Shown here one piece after another: positions 27,989-37,906 of a stretch of DNA of 64,000 bases. How positions within the stretch are numbered: position 1 is the stretch's first letter; every line of letters begins with the position of its first letter. The stretch comes from Lachnospiraceae bacterium. Its GTDB lineage: Bacteria; Bacillota; Clostridia; Lachnospirales; Lachnospiraceae. The notes beneath the pieces were generated by a model. The model ran no database searches. It worked only from the letters and a program-made list of their open reading frames with translations, and had not been told where the DNA came from. The stretch is from assembly GCA_030526405.1 (NCBI GenBank), contig JAUNCZ010000013.1:1-64000 (forward strand). The letters are read 5' to 3'. Position numbers and translations under genes: made by a program.

Positions 27989-29276
27989 TGTAGGTAAGTC
28001 CACTTTATTTAATGCTCTGGCGGGTGAGAATATTTCTATTGTAAAGGATACACCTGGCGTAACCAGAGACCGTATTTACGCAGATGTAAACTGGCTGGAC
28101 AAGTCATTTACCCTGATCGATACCGGCGGAATCGAGCCTGACAGCAGCGACGTGATTCTGTCCCAGATGCGTGAGCAGGCCCTGATCGCCATGGATACCG
28201 CAGATGTGATCATCTTCCTGACTGATGTAAGACAGGGACTGGTGGATGCGGACTCTAAGGTTGCCGATATGCTGAGAAAGAGCAAAAAACCGGTGCTGCT
28301 GGTGGTTAACAAGGTGGACAATTACGAGAAACAGATGCTGGATATCTATGAGTTCTACAATCTGGGTATCGGAGATCCAATCGGTATCTCTGCCCAGGGA
28401 AAACAGGGACTGGGAGATATGCTGGATCGCGTCATCGAGCTGTTCCCTAACGGTGCCGGAGAGGAAGAGGAGGATGATACTCCGAAAATCGCCATCGTAG
28501 GAAAACCAAACGTAGGAAAATCTTCTATTATTAATAAACTGACAGGAGAGAAACGAGTAATCGTATCTGACATCGCAGGAACCACCCGTGATGCCATTGA
28601 TACTCCTGTTCGCTGGCAGGGAAGGGATTACATCCTCATCGATACTGCCGGTATCAGAAGAAAGAGCAAGATCAAGGAGAGCATCGAGCGTTACAGTATC
28701 ATCCGTACCGTAACTGCCGTTGAGAGAGCCGACGTTGTCATCGTTGTCATCGATGCCACAGAGGGTGTTACCGAGCAGGATGCAAAGATTGCCGGAATCG
28801 CCCACGACAAAGGCAAGGGTATCATCGTTGCTGTAAACAAATGGGATGCCATCGAGAAGAATGACAAGTCTGTGAAGGAGTTTACTGATAAGATCAGAAG
28901 CACCCTGTCCTTCATGCCATACGCTGAGATCCTTTTCATCTCTGCTGTGACAGGACAGAGACTTCCAAAACTCTATGAGACCGTTGATATGGTTCTGGAG
29001 AATCAGACACTGCGTATCGCAACAGGTGTCATCAACGAAATCCTCACAGAGGCAGTTGCCCTTCAGCAGCCGCCTTCAGACAAGGGAAAACGTCTGAAAA
29101 TCTACTACATGACCCAGGTAGCGGTAAAACCACCTACATTTGTGGTATTTGTAAACAGCAAGAAGCTGATGCATTTCTCCTACCTGCGTTATCTTGAGAA
29201 CCGAATCCGTGATTCCTTTGGCTTCAAGGGAACCGCTCTGAAATTCATTGTGAGGGAAAGAGGAGAAAATGAATAA
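27951..29276 (+). CDS. der: Ribosome biogenesis GTPase Der
   Basis: A 441-aa tandem GTPase required for 50S assembly. Two G domains: [17 protein letters not shown] near residue 10 with DTGGIEPD and NKVDNYEK, and [19 protein letters not shown] near 184 with [11 protein letters not shown] and NKWDAIEK; then the C-terminal KH-like domain. The start follows AAGGAGA and overlaps the DUF512 gene. plsY overlaps its end by 8 bases. Confidence 0.97.
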   Translation: MSKPIVAVVGRPNVGKSTLFNALAGENISIVKDTPGVTRDRIYADVNWLDKSFTLIDTGGIEPDSSDVILSQMREQALIAMDTADVIIFLTDVRQGLVDADSKVADMLRKSKKPVLLVVNKVDNYEKQMLDIYEFYNLGIGDPIGISAQGKQGLGDMLDRVIELFPNGAGEEEEDDTPKIAIVGKPNVGKSSIINKLTGEKRVIVSDIAGTTRDAIDTPVRWQGRDYILIDTAGIRRKSKIKESIERYSIIRTVTAVERADVVIVVIDATEGVTEQDAKIAGIAHDKGKGIIVAVNKWDAIEKNDKSVKEFTDKIRSTLSFMPYAEILFISAVTGQRLPKLYETVDMVLENQTLRIATGVINEILTEAVALQQPPSDKGKRLKIYYMTQVAVKPPTFVVFVNSKKLMHFSYLRYLENRIRDSFGFKGTALKFIVRERGENE

Positions 29277-29934
29277 TATCACTGTCAGACTGATCTGTCT
29301 GGTAATCGGTTACTGTTTTGGACTGTTTCAGACCTCCTACATCTACGGCAGGATCCTTCAGGGTGTGGATATCCGTACCCAGGGAAGCGGTAATGCGGGA
29401 ACCACCAATGCCATCCGTGTGTTTGGCAAGAAGGTGGGACTGCTCACAGCCATCTGCGATGTGTGCAAATGCATCCTGGCAGTGGTTCTTGTGGGGGCCC
29501 TCTTTGGAAATGCCTTCCCGGAGATCAGCACTCTCCTGCGTATCTATGCAGCCGCCGGTGTTATTCTGGGTCATGTTTTTCCATTTTACATGGGATTCCG
29601 CGGCGGCAAGGGCATTGCCTGCTTCGGCGGAATGGTGATGGCTTTTGGAGACTGGAGACTCACCGTTGTGGGGCTGGCATTTTTGCTGGGCTGTCTTCTC
29701 ATCACAAAATATATGTCTTTGGGATCCCTGACCGGGGTGCTGAGCTTCCTGATCGGTGTGATCATCCGTGGACAGATGGGCGCCTATACCATGAGCCAGG
29801 CACATCTTACTGAGATGTACTGTATTGTGGCAGCCCTTGTGGTACTGGCCTATGTGAAGCATCGTGCAAATATTGTGCGTTTGCTCCATGGCAATGAGAA
29901 TAAGACCTACATTATCGGAAAACCGAAGAAATAA
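29269..29934 (+). CDS. plsY: Glycerol-3-phosphate acyltransferase PlsY
   Basis: A membrane enzyme (221 aa) that acylates glycerol 3-phosphate from acyl-phosphate, the first step in phospholipid synthesis. The three family motifs are visible: [36 protein letters not shown], and [16 protein letters not shown]. Multiple hydrophobic helices. It overlaps der and is followed by gpsA, which makes its substrate. Confidence 0.95.
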   Translation: MNNITVRLICLVIGYCFGLFQTSYIYGRILQGVDIRTQGSGNAGTTNAIRVFGKKVGLLTAICDVCKCILAVVLVGALFGNAFPEISTLLRIYAAAGVILGHVFPFYMGFRGGKGIACFGGMVMAFGDWRLTVVGLAFLLGCLLITKYMSLGSLTGVLSFLIGVIIRGQMGAYTMSQAHLTEMYCIVAALVVLAYVKHRANIVRLLHGNENKTYIIGKPKK

Positions 29935-30019
29935 AGCTGAAAACATATGCTGAACAGTCGGGAGAGCAGGCCCTTTAAGGGACTGCCCATCTGACAAAGC
30001 CGGATAAGGAGCGTGTAGT

Positions 30020-31021
30020 ATGGCAAATATTGGTGTAATCGGCTCCGGCAGCTTTGGTACTGCCTTAAGCTGGCTGCTGTCCAACAACGGACACAGAGTT
30101 GTGCTCTGGTCCCACAGACAGGAGACCACCGATGCATTTAATGAAAACCGTGAAAATAAAGACAAGCTTCCGGGAGTGATCCTTCCGGACAATGTGCTGT
30201 TTACCAGTGAGCTTTCAGAAGCGGTGAAACAGATGGATATGCTGATCCTGGCAGTGCCTTCACCGGCTATCCGGGAAACCTGCAGAAAGCTGCAGCCCCT
30301 TTGCGAGAAGGATCAGATCATCACAGTGGTTGCCAAAGGAATCGAGGAATCCACACTGATGACCATGTCTGACATTGTGGAGGAGTTGATTCCTCAGGCT
30401 GATGTGGCTGTTCTCTGTGGTCCCACCCATGCAGAGGAGGTGGGAAAAGGTCTTCCCACAGCCATTGTAGTGGGTGCCCATTCCAGAAGAACGGCAGTGG
30501 CGGTTCAGGAATTCTGCTCCAGCCCTGTGTTCAGAGTGTATACCAGTTCTGACATGCTGGGAATTGAAGTTGGAGCAGCACTGAAGAATGTCATTGCACT
30601 GGCAGCAGGAGCAGCAGACGGTCTGGGTTACGGAGATAATACAAAAGCAGCCCTGATCACCAGGGGAATTGCTGAGATCTCCCGTCTTGGCATTGAGATG
30701 GGGGGAAAGGCAGAAACCTTCTCCGGTCTCACCGGAATCGGTGATCTCATCGTTACCTGTGCTTCTGTACACAGCCGAAACAGACGCTGCGGCTATCTGA
30801 TGGGTCAGGGACTGACCATGGAGGAGGCAGTGGCTGAGGTGCATCAGGTGGTGGAGGGAATCCACTCCGCCAAGGCAGCCAGAAAACTGGCTGAAAAATA
30901 CAATGTGGAGATGCCCATCGTGGAGTCTATCAATCAGGTTCTGTTCGAGGGGCTTTCGCCAAAGGAGGCAGTATACAATCTCATGACCCGTGTGAAAAAG
31001 GACGAGGTTTCTGAGTGGTAA
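30020..31021 (+). CDS. gpsA: Glycerol-3-phosphate dehydrogenase (NAD(P)+)
   Basis: Reduces dihydroxyacetone phosphate to sn-glycerol 3-phosphate (333 aa). Rossmann motif GVIGSGSFGTALSWLLSNNGH at the N-terminus, catalytic Lys region IEVGAALKNVIALAAGAADGLGYGDNTKAALITRG, and GLTGIGDLIVTC. It follows plsY, forming a short phospholipid-precursor unit. Confidence 0.96.
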   Translation: MANIGVIGSGSFGTALSWLLSNNGHRVVLWSHRQETTDAFNENRENKDKLPGVILPDNVLFTSELSEAVKQMDMLILAVPSPAIRETCRKLQPLCEKDQIITVVAKGIEESTLMTMSDIVEELIPQADVAVLCGPTHAEEVGKGLPTAIVVGAHSRRTAVAVQEFCSSPVFRVYTSSDMLGIEVGAALKNVIALAAGAADGLGYGDNTKAALITRGIAEISRLGIEMGGKAETFSGLTGIGDLIVTCASVHSRNRRCGYLMGQGLTMEEAVAEVHQVVEGIHSAKAARKLAEKYNVEMPIVESINQVLFEGLSPKEAVYNLMTRVKKDEVSEW

Positions 31022-31077
31022 GGCTGCATTTTGGAATATATATCATATTATTACAATAGTTATAAGGAGATACGCAC

Positions 31078-32709
31078 ATGATTGCTGCAAGTAATGTAAC
31101 ACTGCGAGTAGGAAAAAAAGCATTATTTGAAGATGTAAATATCAAATTTACAGAGGGCGGATGCTATGGAATGATCGGTGCCAACGGTGCCGGAAAATCC
31201 ACCTTTCTGAAGATCTTATCCGGCCGTCTTGAGCCAACAAGCGGTGAGGTTATCATCACCCCGGGCGAGAGACTTTCTTTCCTGGAGCAGGATCACTTCA
31301 AATACGATGAGTTCCCTGTTCTGGATACTGTTATCATGGGAAATGCCCGTCTCTATGAGATCATGAAGGAGAAGGATGCCCTCTATGCAAAAGAGGACTT
31401 TACAGATGAGGATGGAATCAAAGCCAGCGAGCTGGAGGCAGAGTTTGCAGAGATGAACGGCTGGGAGGCTGAGTCTGAGGCTGAGTCCATGCTGAACGGC
31501 CTTGGAATCGGTGAGGAGTTCCATTATTCCCTGATGAAAGATCTGACAGGTTCCCAGAAGGTGAAGGTTCTTCTTGCAAGAGCACTGTTCGGTAATCCTG
31601 ATATCCTGCTTCTTGACGAGCCTACCAACCACCTGGATCTGGATGCCATCGCATGGTTGGAGGAGTTCCTGATCAATTTTGAGAATATCGTAATCGTTGT
31701 ATCCCATGACCGTTACTTCCTGAACAAGGTTTGTACACAGATCGCTGATATCGACTACGGAAAAATCCAGCTGTACGCAGGAAACTACGATTTCTGGTAT
31801 GAGTCCAGCCAGCTGATGATGAAACAGATGAAAGAGGCAAACAGAAAGAAAGAGGATAAGATCAAAGAGCTCCAGGAGTTCATCCGTCGATTCTCTGCTA
31901 ATGCTTCCAAATCAAAACAGGCTACATCAAGAAAACGTGCCCTTGAGAAAATCCAGCTGGACGACATCAAACCATCCAGCCGTAAATATCCATACATCGA
32001 TTTCCGTCCAAACCGCGAGATCGGTAATGACGTTCTCTTTGTTGAGAACCTCAGCAAGACTGTTGACGGTGTGAAGATCCTGGACAACATCACCTTCACA
32101 CTGGGACGTGAGGATAAAGTTGCCTTCGTAGGCGGAAATGAGCAGGCTACCACCATGTTCTTCAAGATCATCATGGGTGAGGAGGAGCCGGATTCCGGAT
32201 TCTACAAATGGGGTGTTACAACTTCTCAGGCTTACTTCCCGAAGGATAATACCAACGATTTCGACAGCGATCTGAACATCACAGAGTGGCTGACACAGTT
32301 CTCTGAGATCAAGGACGTTACTTATGTTCGTGGATTCCTTGGACGTATGCTGTTCCCTGGTGAGGACGGAGTGAAAAAGGTTAAGGTTCTTTCCGGAGGA
32401 GAGAAGGTTCGTTGTATGCTGTCCAAGATGATGATCTCCGGATCCAACATCCTTGTTCTGGATGAGCCAACCAACCATCTGGATATGGAGTCCATCACTG
32501 CTCTGAACAACGGTCTGATCAAGTTCCCTGGTGTAATCCTGTTCACCTGTCACGACCATCAGTTTGTTGAGACCACAGCAAACCGTATCATGGAGATCCT
32601 GCCAAATGGTCAGCTGATCGATAAGATCACCACTTACGATGAGTACCTGGCAAGTGATGAGATGGCAAGAAAACGTCACGTATACAACATGGTTGAGGAA
32701 GATAACTAA
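31078..32709 (+). CDS. ABC-F family ATPase with degenerate second Walker A
   Basis: A 543-aa protein with two nucleotide-binding domains and no membrane part; ABC-F proteins act on the ribosome. Domain 1 has GANGAGKSTFLKIL, LTGSQ and LLLDEPTNHLD. The linker (residues ~240-310) is rich in Lys. In domain 2 the Walker A region reads GGNEQATTMFF at residues 352-362, lacking the usual Lys, while LSGGEK, VLDEPTNHLD and the H-loop (TCHDH) are intact. The pattern suits the YbiT-like subfamily of Firmicutes. Resistance is not implied. Confidence 0.88.
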   Translation: MIAASNVTLRVGKKALFEDVNIKFTEGGCYGMIGANGAGKSTFLKILSGRLEPTSGEVIITPGERLSFLEQDHFKYDEFPVLDTVIMGNARLYEIMKEKDALYAKEDFTDEDGIKASELEAEFAEMNGWEAESEAESMLNGLGIGEEFHYSLMKDLTGSQKVKVLLARALFGNPDILLLDEPTNHLDLDAIAWLEEFLINFENIVIVVSHDRYFLNKVCTQIADIDYGKIQLYAGNYDFWYESSQLMMKQMKEANRKKEDKIKELQEFIRRFSANASKSKQATSRKRALEKIQLDDIKPSSRKYPYIDFRPNREIGNDVLFVENLSKTVDGVKILDNITFTLGREDKVAFVGGNEQATTMFFKIIMGEEEPDSGFYKWGVTTSQAYFPKDNTNDFDSDLNITEWLTQFSEIKDVTYVRGFLGRMLFPGEDGVKKVKVLSGGEKVRCMLSKMMISGSNILVLDEPTNHLDMESITALNNGLIKFPGVILFTCHDHQFVETTANRIMEILPNGQLIDKITTYDEYLASDEMARKRHVYNMVEEDN

Positions 32710-32758
32710 TCCTGTCCCATCTGAAAGTGATGAGAAGATAAGAAATCTGACTATAGCT

Positions 32759-32795
32759 GACCTGCTTCTGTGGATTTTTCTCACAGAAGCGGGTC
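32759..32795 (+). terminator. Hairpin after the ABC-F gene
   Basis: A 14-bp stem GACCTGCTTCTGTG / CACAGAAGCGGGTC, with one G-T pair and a 9-base T-rich loop. No T-run follows, so it may instead be a leader structure of the next gene. Confidence 0.5.
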
Positions 32796-32819
32796 TTCAA
32801 AAATCAGGGGGGATATAAT

Positions 32820-33737
32820 ATGAAGGATCCAGTACTTGTAATTATGGCAGCAGGCATGGGTAGCCGTTACGGTGGCCTGAAGCAGATCGATCCTGTGGAT
32901 GAGCAGGGTCACATCATCATGGACTTTTCTGTGTATGATGCAGTGCGTGCCGGCTTTAAAAAAGTAGTATTTGTAATCAAAAAGGAAAATGAGGCACTGT
33001 TCCGTGAGGTAATCGGGGACCGTGTTTCAGAGAAGGTAGAGGTGGCCTATGTGCATCAGAATCTGGATGCACTTCCGGAAGGATATGCTGTGCCGGCGGA
33101 TCGCGTGAAGCCCTGGGGAACAGGTCATGCTGTTCTCTGTGCCTACGATGCAGTGGCAGGGGCACCATTTGCGGTAATCAATGCGGACGATTATTACGGC
33201 AAAGATGCTTTTAAACTGATCTATGACTACCTCAGCACCCATGAGGATGACGACAAGTACCGCTTTACCATGGTGGGCTACTCAGTAAAGAATACTGTTA
33301 CTGAAAACGGACATGTTTCCCGCGGTGTGTGCCAGACAGACGAGAACCATTATCTCACAGAAATTGTGGAGCGTACCCATATCGAGAAGAGAGAGGATGG
33401 TGCAGCCTATACAGAGGATGAAGGTGCCACCTGGACCCACCTGGACGGGGATACAGTGGTTTCCATGAATATGTGGGGCTTCTCAGCACCATTTATGGAG
33501 GAACTGAAGAATGGCTTCCCTGAGTTCCTGGATAAGGCTCTGGCAGAGAATCCACTGAAGGGCGAGTATTTCCTTCCGTTTGCAGTGGAGAAGCTGCTGA
33601 CAGCAGGAAAGGCAACTGTAGAGGTGCTTCACACACCGGATAAATGGTACGGTGTAACCTACAAAGAGGACAAACCGGTGGTAATGGAAGCTATGCAGAA
33701 GATGAAAGAAGCGGGAGTATATCCAGCGGAATTCTGA
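32820..33737 (+). CDS. NTP-transferase family nucleotidyltransferase
   Basis: A 305-aa sugar-nucleotidyltransferase-like protein: PVLVIMAAGMGSRYGGLKQ is the GxGxR signature, PWGTGHAVLCAYDAV and VINADDYYG provide the substrate and metal sites (DD). Homologues in gut Clostridia are often next to choline/aminoglycoside kinase-like genes and may make a CDP- or UDP-linked product; no such partner is adjacent here. The substrate is unknown. Confidence 0.8.
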   Translation: MKDPVLVIMAAGMGSRYGGLKQIDPVDEQGHIIMDFSVYDAVRAGFKKVVFVIKKENEALFREVIGDRVSEKVEVAYVHQNLDALPEGYAVPADRVKPWGTGHAVLCAYDAVAGAPFAVINADDYYGKDAFKLIYDYLSTHEDDDKYRFTMVGYSVKNTVTENGHVSRGVCQTDENHYLTEIVERTHIEKREDGAAYTEDEGATWTHLDGDTVVSMNMWGFSAPFMEELKNGFPEFLDKALAENPLKGEYFLPFAVEKLLTAGKATVEVLHTPDKWYGVTYKEDKPVVMEAMQKMKEAGVYPAEF

Positions 33738-33758
33738 AACAACCAGTAAAAACCAATA

Positions 33759-33848
33759 GGAGCTGATATTCGGTTTTGGAATCGGGCATAATCAGGGGAG
33801 CGTTCTCCTCTGGGGCCTGAGTCTTATTCTGGAATATCAGCTCCTTTT
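33759..33848 (+). terminator. Long terminator hairpin
   Basis: GGAGCTGATATTC (33759-33771) pairs with GAATATCAGCTCC (33832-33844), followed by TTTT. The 60-base loop holds a second hairpin (GGGGAG/CTCCTC). Confidence 0.8.
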
Positions 33849-33893
33849 GTTGTATGATAAAACATAGCTGTAAAACAGCAAAAAGAAGTAATT

Positions 33894-33962
33894 ATGGAGC
33901 AGTATTCTAGTTTTACAAAGGAGAAATCATGGAGCAGTATTCTGGCTTTACCTATGAAGTGA
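33894..33962 (+). CDS. Short upstream ORF overlapping the LRR gene
   Basis: A 22-codon frame that begins with ATGGAGCAGTATTCT, the same 15 bases that start the true gene 35 bases later, and ends inside that gene in another frame. Its ribosome binding site is weak. It may be a by-product of a small duplication or may affect translation of the LRR gene. Confidence 0.3.
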   Translation: MEQYSSFTKEKSWSSILALPMK

Positions 33963-35020
33963 TGGAGGGAAAGGGAATTCGGATTCTTTCCATTGATAAA
34001 CATGAAGAATATGTGTCTGTTCCTGCCTATATTCAGGATCTGCCTGTGCTGGAGCTGGGAGCTTACGCACTGGAGGACAGCTGTGTCAGGGAAATTCATC
34101 TGCCAGAATTTCTGCAGCGAATCGGCAGATATGCCTTTTACAACTGTGAAAGACTGGAGCGGCTGCAGCTCTACGGAAGCCTGAAGGATGTGGGAACGGG
34201 AGCATTTACAGGGGTTCACCGGGTGCATCAGATTCACCTGACTCTGAATGGAGAGGAGGAAAAACTCACGGTTCTCCAGGAGCTTTTGTCTGATTTTGCG
34301 GAGACTATTCAGGTGACCCTGTTTTATGACCTGGGTCCGGGGAGACAGCGGGAGATCCGTCTTCTTTTTCCGGAGTATTATGAGCAGGGTGTGGAAAATA
34401 CCCCGGCCCGAATCATTGTGAATCAGTTTTTTGGCACGGGAATGAAATACAGGAACTGTTTTACCGGAAGACAGCTGGTATATGAGGAATATGACAAGCT
34501 GTTTCCTCTGGCAGCTGCCGGAGAGCGGAGAGAGCTGGTGCAGGAGCTGGCCCTGACCCGCCTTCAATGGCCCTGGAAGCTGTCTGATGGGCACAGACAG
34601 GTCTATCTGGACTGGCTGGCAGAGCATTCCCGGGAGATTCTTAAGGACCTGATCCGGGACAGGAATCTGGACAGGATCCGTTTTCTTCTGGAGCATGCAG
34701 CAATTCCAAAAGAGATACAGGATGAGTCTGCTCTGTACTGTTCCCAGCAGGGCTTTGCGGCGGCGGTGCCTTTGTTTATGATGAGAAGAGATGCGGCAAA
34801 TGCCAAAGTGGAAGAAGTGGGACTGGAAGAAGAAGCCAAAGTGACAGAAGCGAAACTGGAAACAGAAGCTGAATTGGCAGAAGCAGGAATTGAAGCAGAA
34901 AAAGTGGGATCAGAAACAGGAACCACAGTGGAAGCACCAGTTCCGGAAGAAGCATCAGTTTCAGATAATAGCAGGGCTGGATTTGTGATTGCCAGCAGCT
35001 TTGATCTGGATGAAATATAG
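33929..35020 (+). CDS. BspA-type leucine-rich repeat protein
   Basis: A 363-aa protein. The N-terminal ~90 residues carry LRR_5 repeats (LGAYALEDSCVREIHLPEFLQRIGRYAFYNCERLERLQL). The middle (~100-290) has no domain I recognise. The C-terminal ~60 residues are a repetitive Glu/Ala/Val/Lys tail (EEAKVTEAKLETEAELAEAG). It has no signal peptide, so is probably cytoplasmic. It precedes the VWA/MoxR pair at 88 bases, so may be their substrate or partner; this is inference. Start after AAAGGAGAAATC. Confidence 0.7.
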   Translation: MEQYSGFTYEVMEGKGIRILSIDKHEEYVSVPAYIQDLPVLELGAYALEDSCVREIHLPEFLQRIGRYAFYNCERLERLQLYGSLKDVGTGAFTGVHRVHQIHLTLNGEEEKLTVLQELLSDFAETIQVTLFYDLGPGRQREIRLLFPEYYEQGVENTPARIIVNQFFGTGMKYRNCFTGRQLVYEEYDKLFPLAAAGERRELVQELALTRLQWPWKLSDGHRQVYLDWLAEHSREILKDLIRDRNLDRIRFLLEHAAIPKEIQDESALYCSQQGFAAAVPLFMMRRDAANAKVEEVGLEEEAKVTEAKLETEAELAEAGIEAEKVGSETGTTVEAPVPEEASVSDNSRAGFVIASSFDLDEI

Positions 35021-35107
35021 TTTTCCTGCAGGGTAACCTGTACAGGGAAGAACAGAAGAAAGAAGAACAGATTCGAACAATAAAAGGAATCGGAATCATT
35101 ATTACTT

Positions 35108-36481
35108 ATGGAAGACAGAATAATATCGTCCCCTGTTAGGGACAGGAATGAGCGTGAATTAAAAAAGGCAGAGCTCTGTCACCGGATCTTCCGCAGGGCA
35201 CAGACCCAGATCTATATGGAAATGCGTTTCATGGATGTGCCCCTTCATGCCTTCGGCTTTCTGCCGGATGGGCAGGTCCGGGGTATTGGTACAGATGGAA
35301 AAACACTGAAGTTTTTCCCGGACTGGATCCTGGAGCTGTATACCGGAGATCCGGTGCTGGTGAACAGAACCTATCTCCATGTGACCATGCATTGCCTGCT
35401 GGGACATCTGTGGAGCTATCCTGCCCTGCAGAAAACAGAGGCTCAGGTGATGGATCTGGCCTTCGATATTGCCACAGAGTATCTGATAGACGGACTGGAA
35501 GTACGCTGTATCAGAAAGAATCAGAGCTTTGTGCGAAAGCAGCTGTATCAGCGTCTTCGGGAGGATGGCCACGTGATCACACCGGGTCGGGTGTACAACA
35601 TCCTGACAGGAACCACGCCGGATTCCGGTGAGGAGTGGCGAAGTCCTGAGCTCCTTCAGGAGGTGGAGAAGCTGAGGGCTGAGTTTACCGTGGATGACCA
35701 TCATCTCTGGCGTCATCCGGAGGATCCTAAGATGCCCCTGGAGCAGCAGAAACGATGGAAGGAAATGTCCGAAACCATGCAGACAGAGATCAGGCTCTTT
35801 GCCAAGGAGGCAGGCACCTCCTCAAAGCAGCTGGAGGATCTGTTGGAGATCAGAAACAGAAGAAAATACTCCTACAGGGAGTTTCTGAAGAAATTCTCTG
35901 TTCTCCGGGAGGAGATGAAGGCGGATCTGGACAGCTTTGATACCATCTATTACTGCTATGGGCTGGAGCATTTTGGCAATGTTCCTCTTATTGAGCCTCA
36001 GGAAACCTGTGAGGTAAATGCAGTGGAGGACTTTGTGATCGCCATTGATACATCCCTTTCCACAGACGGAGAGCTGGTGAAGAAATTTCTGGAGGAAACC
36101 TGGTCTATCCTGTCTGAGGAGGGCAGTTTTCACACCAGAGTCTGCGTCCATATTATCCAGTGCGACGATCAGGTGCGGGAGGATCGCCGGATTACCTCCA
36201 GGGAGGAGATGGAGACCTATCTCAGGGAATTTACCCTGAAGGGCAGGGGAGGAACGGATTTCCGCCCTGTATTTGGCTATGTAAATCAGCTGCTGAGAGA
36301 GAAGGCATTCTCCCATCTGAAGGGCATGCTGTATTTTACAGACGGCTACGGAACTTACCCGGTGATGCGGCCCCTGTACGAGACGGCCTTCGTGTTCTTT
36401 CAGGAGGATTACCGGGATCTGGATGTGCCCTCCTGGGCTATGAAGCTGATTCTGACGCCGGAGGATCTGGAATTAAAATAG
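35108..36481 (+). CDS. VWA-like protein with metallopeptidase-like N-domain (DUF2201 type)
   Basis: A 457-aa protein. The N-terminal half resembles putative metallopeptidase domains of the DUF2201 type, with LHVTMHCLLGHLW (residues ~96-108) at the expected zinc-site position, but without a plain HExxH. The C-terminal half is VWA-like, with the metal site DTSLST (residues ~315-320), and later GRGGTDFRPVF and YFTDGYG. Such proteins pair with MoxR ATPases, and one follows 73 bases later. Function not established; chaperone-like metal insertion is one model. Confidence 0.75.
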   Translation: MEDRIISSPVRDRNERELKKAELCHRIFRRAQTQIYMEMRFMDVPLHAFGFLPDGQVRGIGTDGKTLKFFPDWILELYTGDPVLVNRTYLHVTMHCLLGHLWSYPALQKTEAQVMDLAFDIATEYLIDGLEVRCIRKNQSFVRKQLYQRLREDGHVITPGRVYNILTGTTPDSGEEWRSPELLQEVEKLRAEFTVDDHHLWRHPEDPKMPLEQQKRWKEMSETMQTEIRLFAKEAGTSSKQLEDLLEIRNRRKYSYREFLKKFSVLREEMKADLDSFDTIYYCYGLEHFGNVPLIEPQETCEVNAVEDFVIAIDTSLSTDGELVKKFLEETWSILSEEGSFHTRVCVHIIQCDDQVREDRRITSREEMETYLREFTLKGRGGTDFRPVFGYVNQLLREKAFSHLKGMLYFTDGYGTYPVMRPLYETAFVFFQEDYRDLDVPSWAMKLILTPEDLELK

Positions 36482-36554
36482 TGAATCCACCTTCTGGGAG
36501 ACTGTATGGTCTTTGGAGAGGGGATTCGTGAAAAAGTAATACAGGAGAAGGATC

Positions 36555-37886
36555 ATGAACATAAAAAGAGCAAAACAGGAGATCCGGGACACACTGGAAG
36601 CCTACCTGTTAAAGGATGAAGAGGGAAACTATCTGCTGCCCCAGGTGCATCAGCGTCCCATTCTGCTGCTGGGAGCGCCGGGAATCGGAAAAACCCAGAT
36701 TGTTGAGCAGGCTGCCCGGGAGGCAGGGGTGGCTCTGGTGGCCTATACCATTACCCACCACACCAGACAGAGTGCCATCGGCCTGCCCTTTATTGAGGAG
36801 AAACTGTATGGTGAGGATAAATACCATGTGACAGAGTATACCATGAGTGAGATCGTGGCCGCTGTCTATCAGAAGATGGAGGAGACAGGGCTGAAGGAGG
36901 GAATCCTCTTCCTGGATGAGATCAACTGTGTTTCAGAGACCCTGGCACCGGCCATGCTGCAGTTTCTGCAGTGCAAAACCTTTGGAAATCACAGGATTCC
37001 TGAGGGCTGGCTCATTGTTGCGGCAGGAAATCCTCCGGAATATAACCGCTCTGTCCGGGAATTCGATGTGGTGACACTGGATCGAATTAAGAGAATAGAT
37101 GTACAGCCGGAGTTTGACTGCTGGAAGGAATTTGCCTATAAGCAGGGGGTTCATCAGGCGGTGATTTCCTATCTCACAGCCAGAACAGGATATTTCTATA
37201 AGATGGAAAATACAGTGGACGGCCGCTTTTTTGCCACTCCCCGAGGCTGGTGCGATCTGGCAGAGCTGCTGGCTGTGTATGAGAGACTGGGAAAGAAGCC
37301 GGACCGGGTTACGGTGGCATCCTATATCCAGCATCCTGAGATTGCCAGGGATTTTTCTGCATATCTGGCGTTGTATGAAAAGTATGAGAGGGAGTATTCC
37401 GCAGAGGAAATCCTCTCCGGCAGCATATCCGAGGGCCTTCTTACCCGTCTTTCCAGGGCTTCCTTCGATGAGACCATCAGTGTGGTGAGCTTCCTTCTTG
37501 CCCGTCTGGGACAGGAATGGAAGTGGATCTACCGGAAGGAGCAGTCCATGATTCCTGCTTTCAATGAGTTGAAGCAGCAGAAACAGGCAGGACTGGAGGG
37601 GACAGAGACATATCAGAGCAAAAAGGCAGCATTTCTTGGGGATAAGCAGCAGCTGGAGGAGAGGCAGCGCAACTGTGCAGAGATGCTGGAGCATGCTTTC
37701 GACTTTATGGAGGCGGCATTCCCGGGCCGACAGGAGATGGTGATTTTCCTGACGGAGATGAATCTGAACAGCAACTGTGTGGCCTTTCTGCAGAAATACA
37801 ACTGCGAGAGGTATCACAGATACAACAGAGAGCTGCTGCTGGACGGTGAAGAGAGAGAAATCCTGCGGGAGATCATGGATCTGTAA
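36555..37886 (+). CDS. MoxR-family AAA+ ATPase
   Basis: A 443-aa ATPase: Walker A LLGAPGIGKTQIVEQAARE near residue 37, Walker B GILFLDEINCV near 118, sensor 1 VAAGNPPEYNRS, and an arginine-rich segment RIKRID. The C-terminal ~200 residues are helical and include a lid. MoxR proteins act with VWA proteins on a substrate complex, and the VWA-like gene directly upstream supports this. Confidence 0.85.
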   Translation: MNIKRAKQEIRDTLEAYLLKDEEGNYLLPQVHQRPILLLGAPGIGKTQIVEQAAREAGVALVAYTITHHTRQSAIGLPFIEEKLYGEDKYHVTEYTMSEIVAAVYQKMEETGLKEGILFLDEINCVSETLAPAMLQFLQCKTFGNHRIPEGWLIVAAGNPPEYNRSVREFDVVTLDRIKRIDVQPEFDCWKEFAYKQGVHQAVISYLTARTGYFYKMENTVDGRFFATPRGWCDLAELLAVYERLGKKPDRVTVASYIQHPEIARDFSAYLALYEKYEREYSAEEILSGSISEGLLTRLSRASFDETISVVSFLLARLGQEWKWIYRKEQSMIPAFNELKQQKQAGLEGTETYQSKKAAFLGDKQQLEERQRNCAEMLEHAFDFMEAAFPGRQEMVIFLTEMNLNSNCVAFLQKYNCERYHRYNRELLLDGEEREILREIMDL

Positions 37887-37906
37887 ATGACAAAAAGGAG
37901 AATTGA

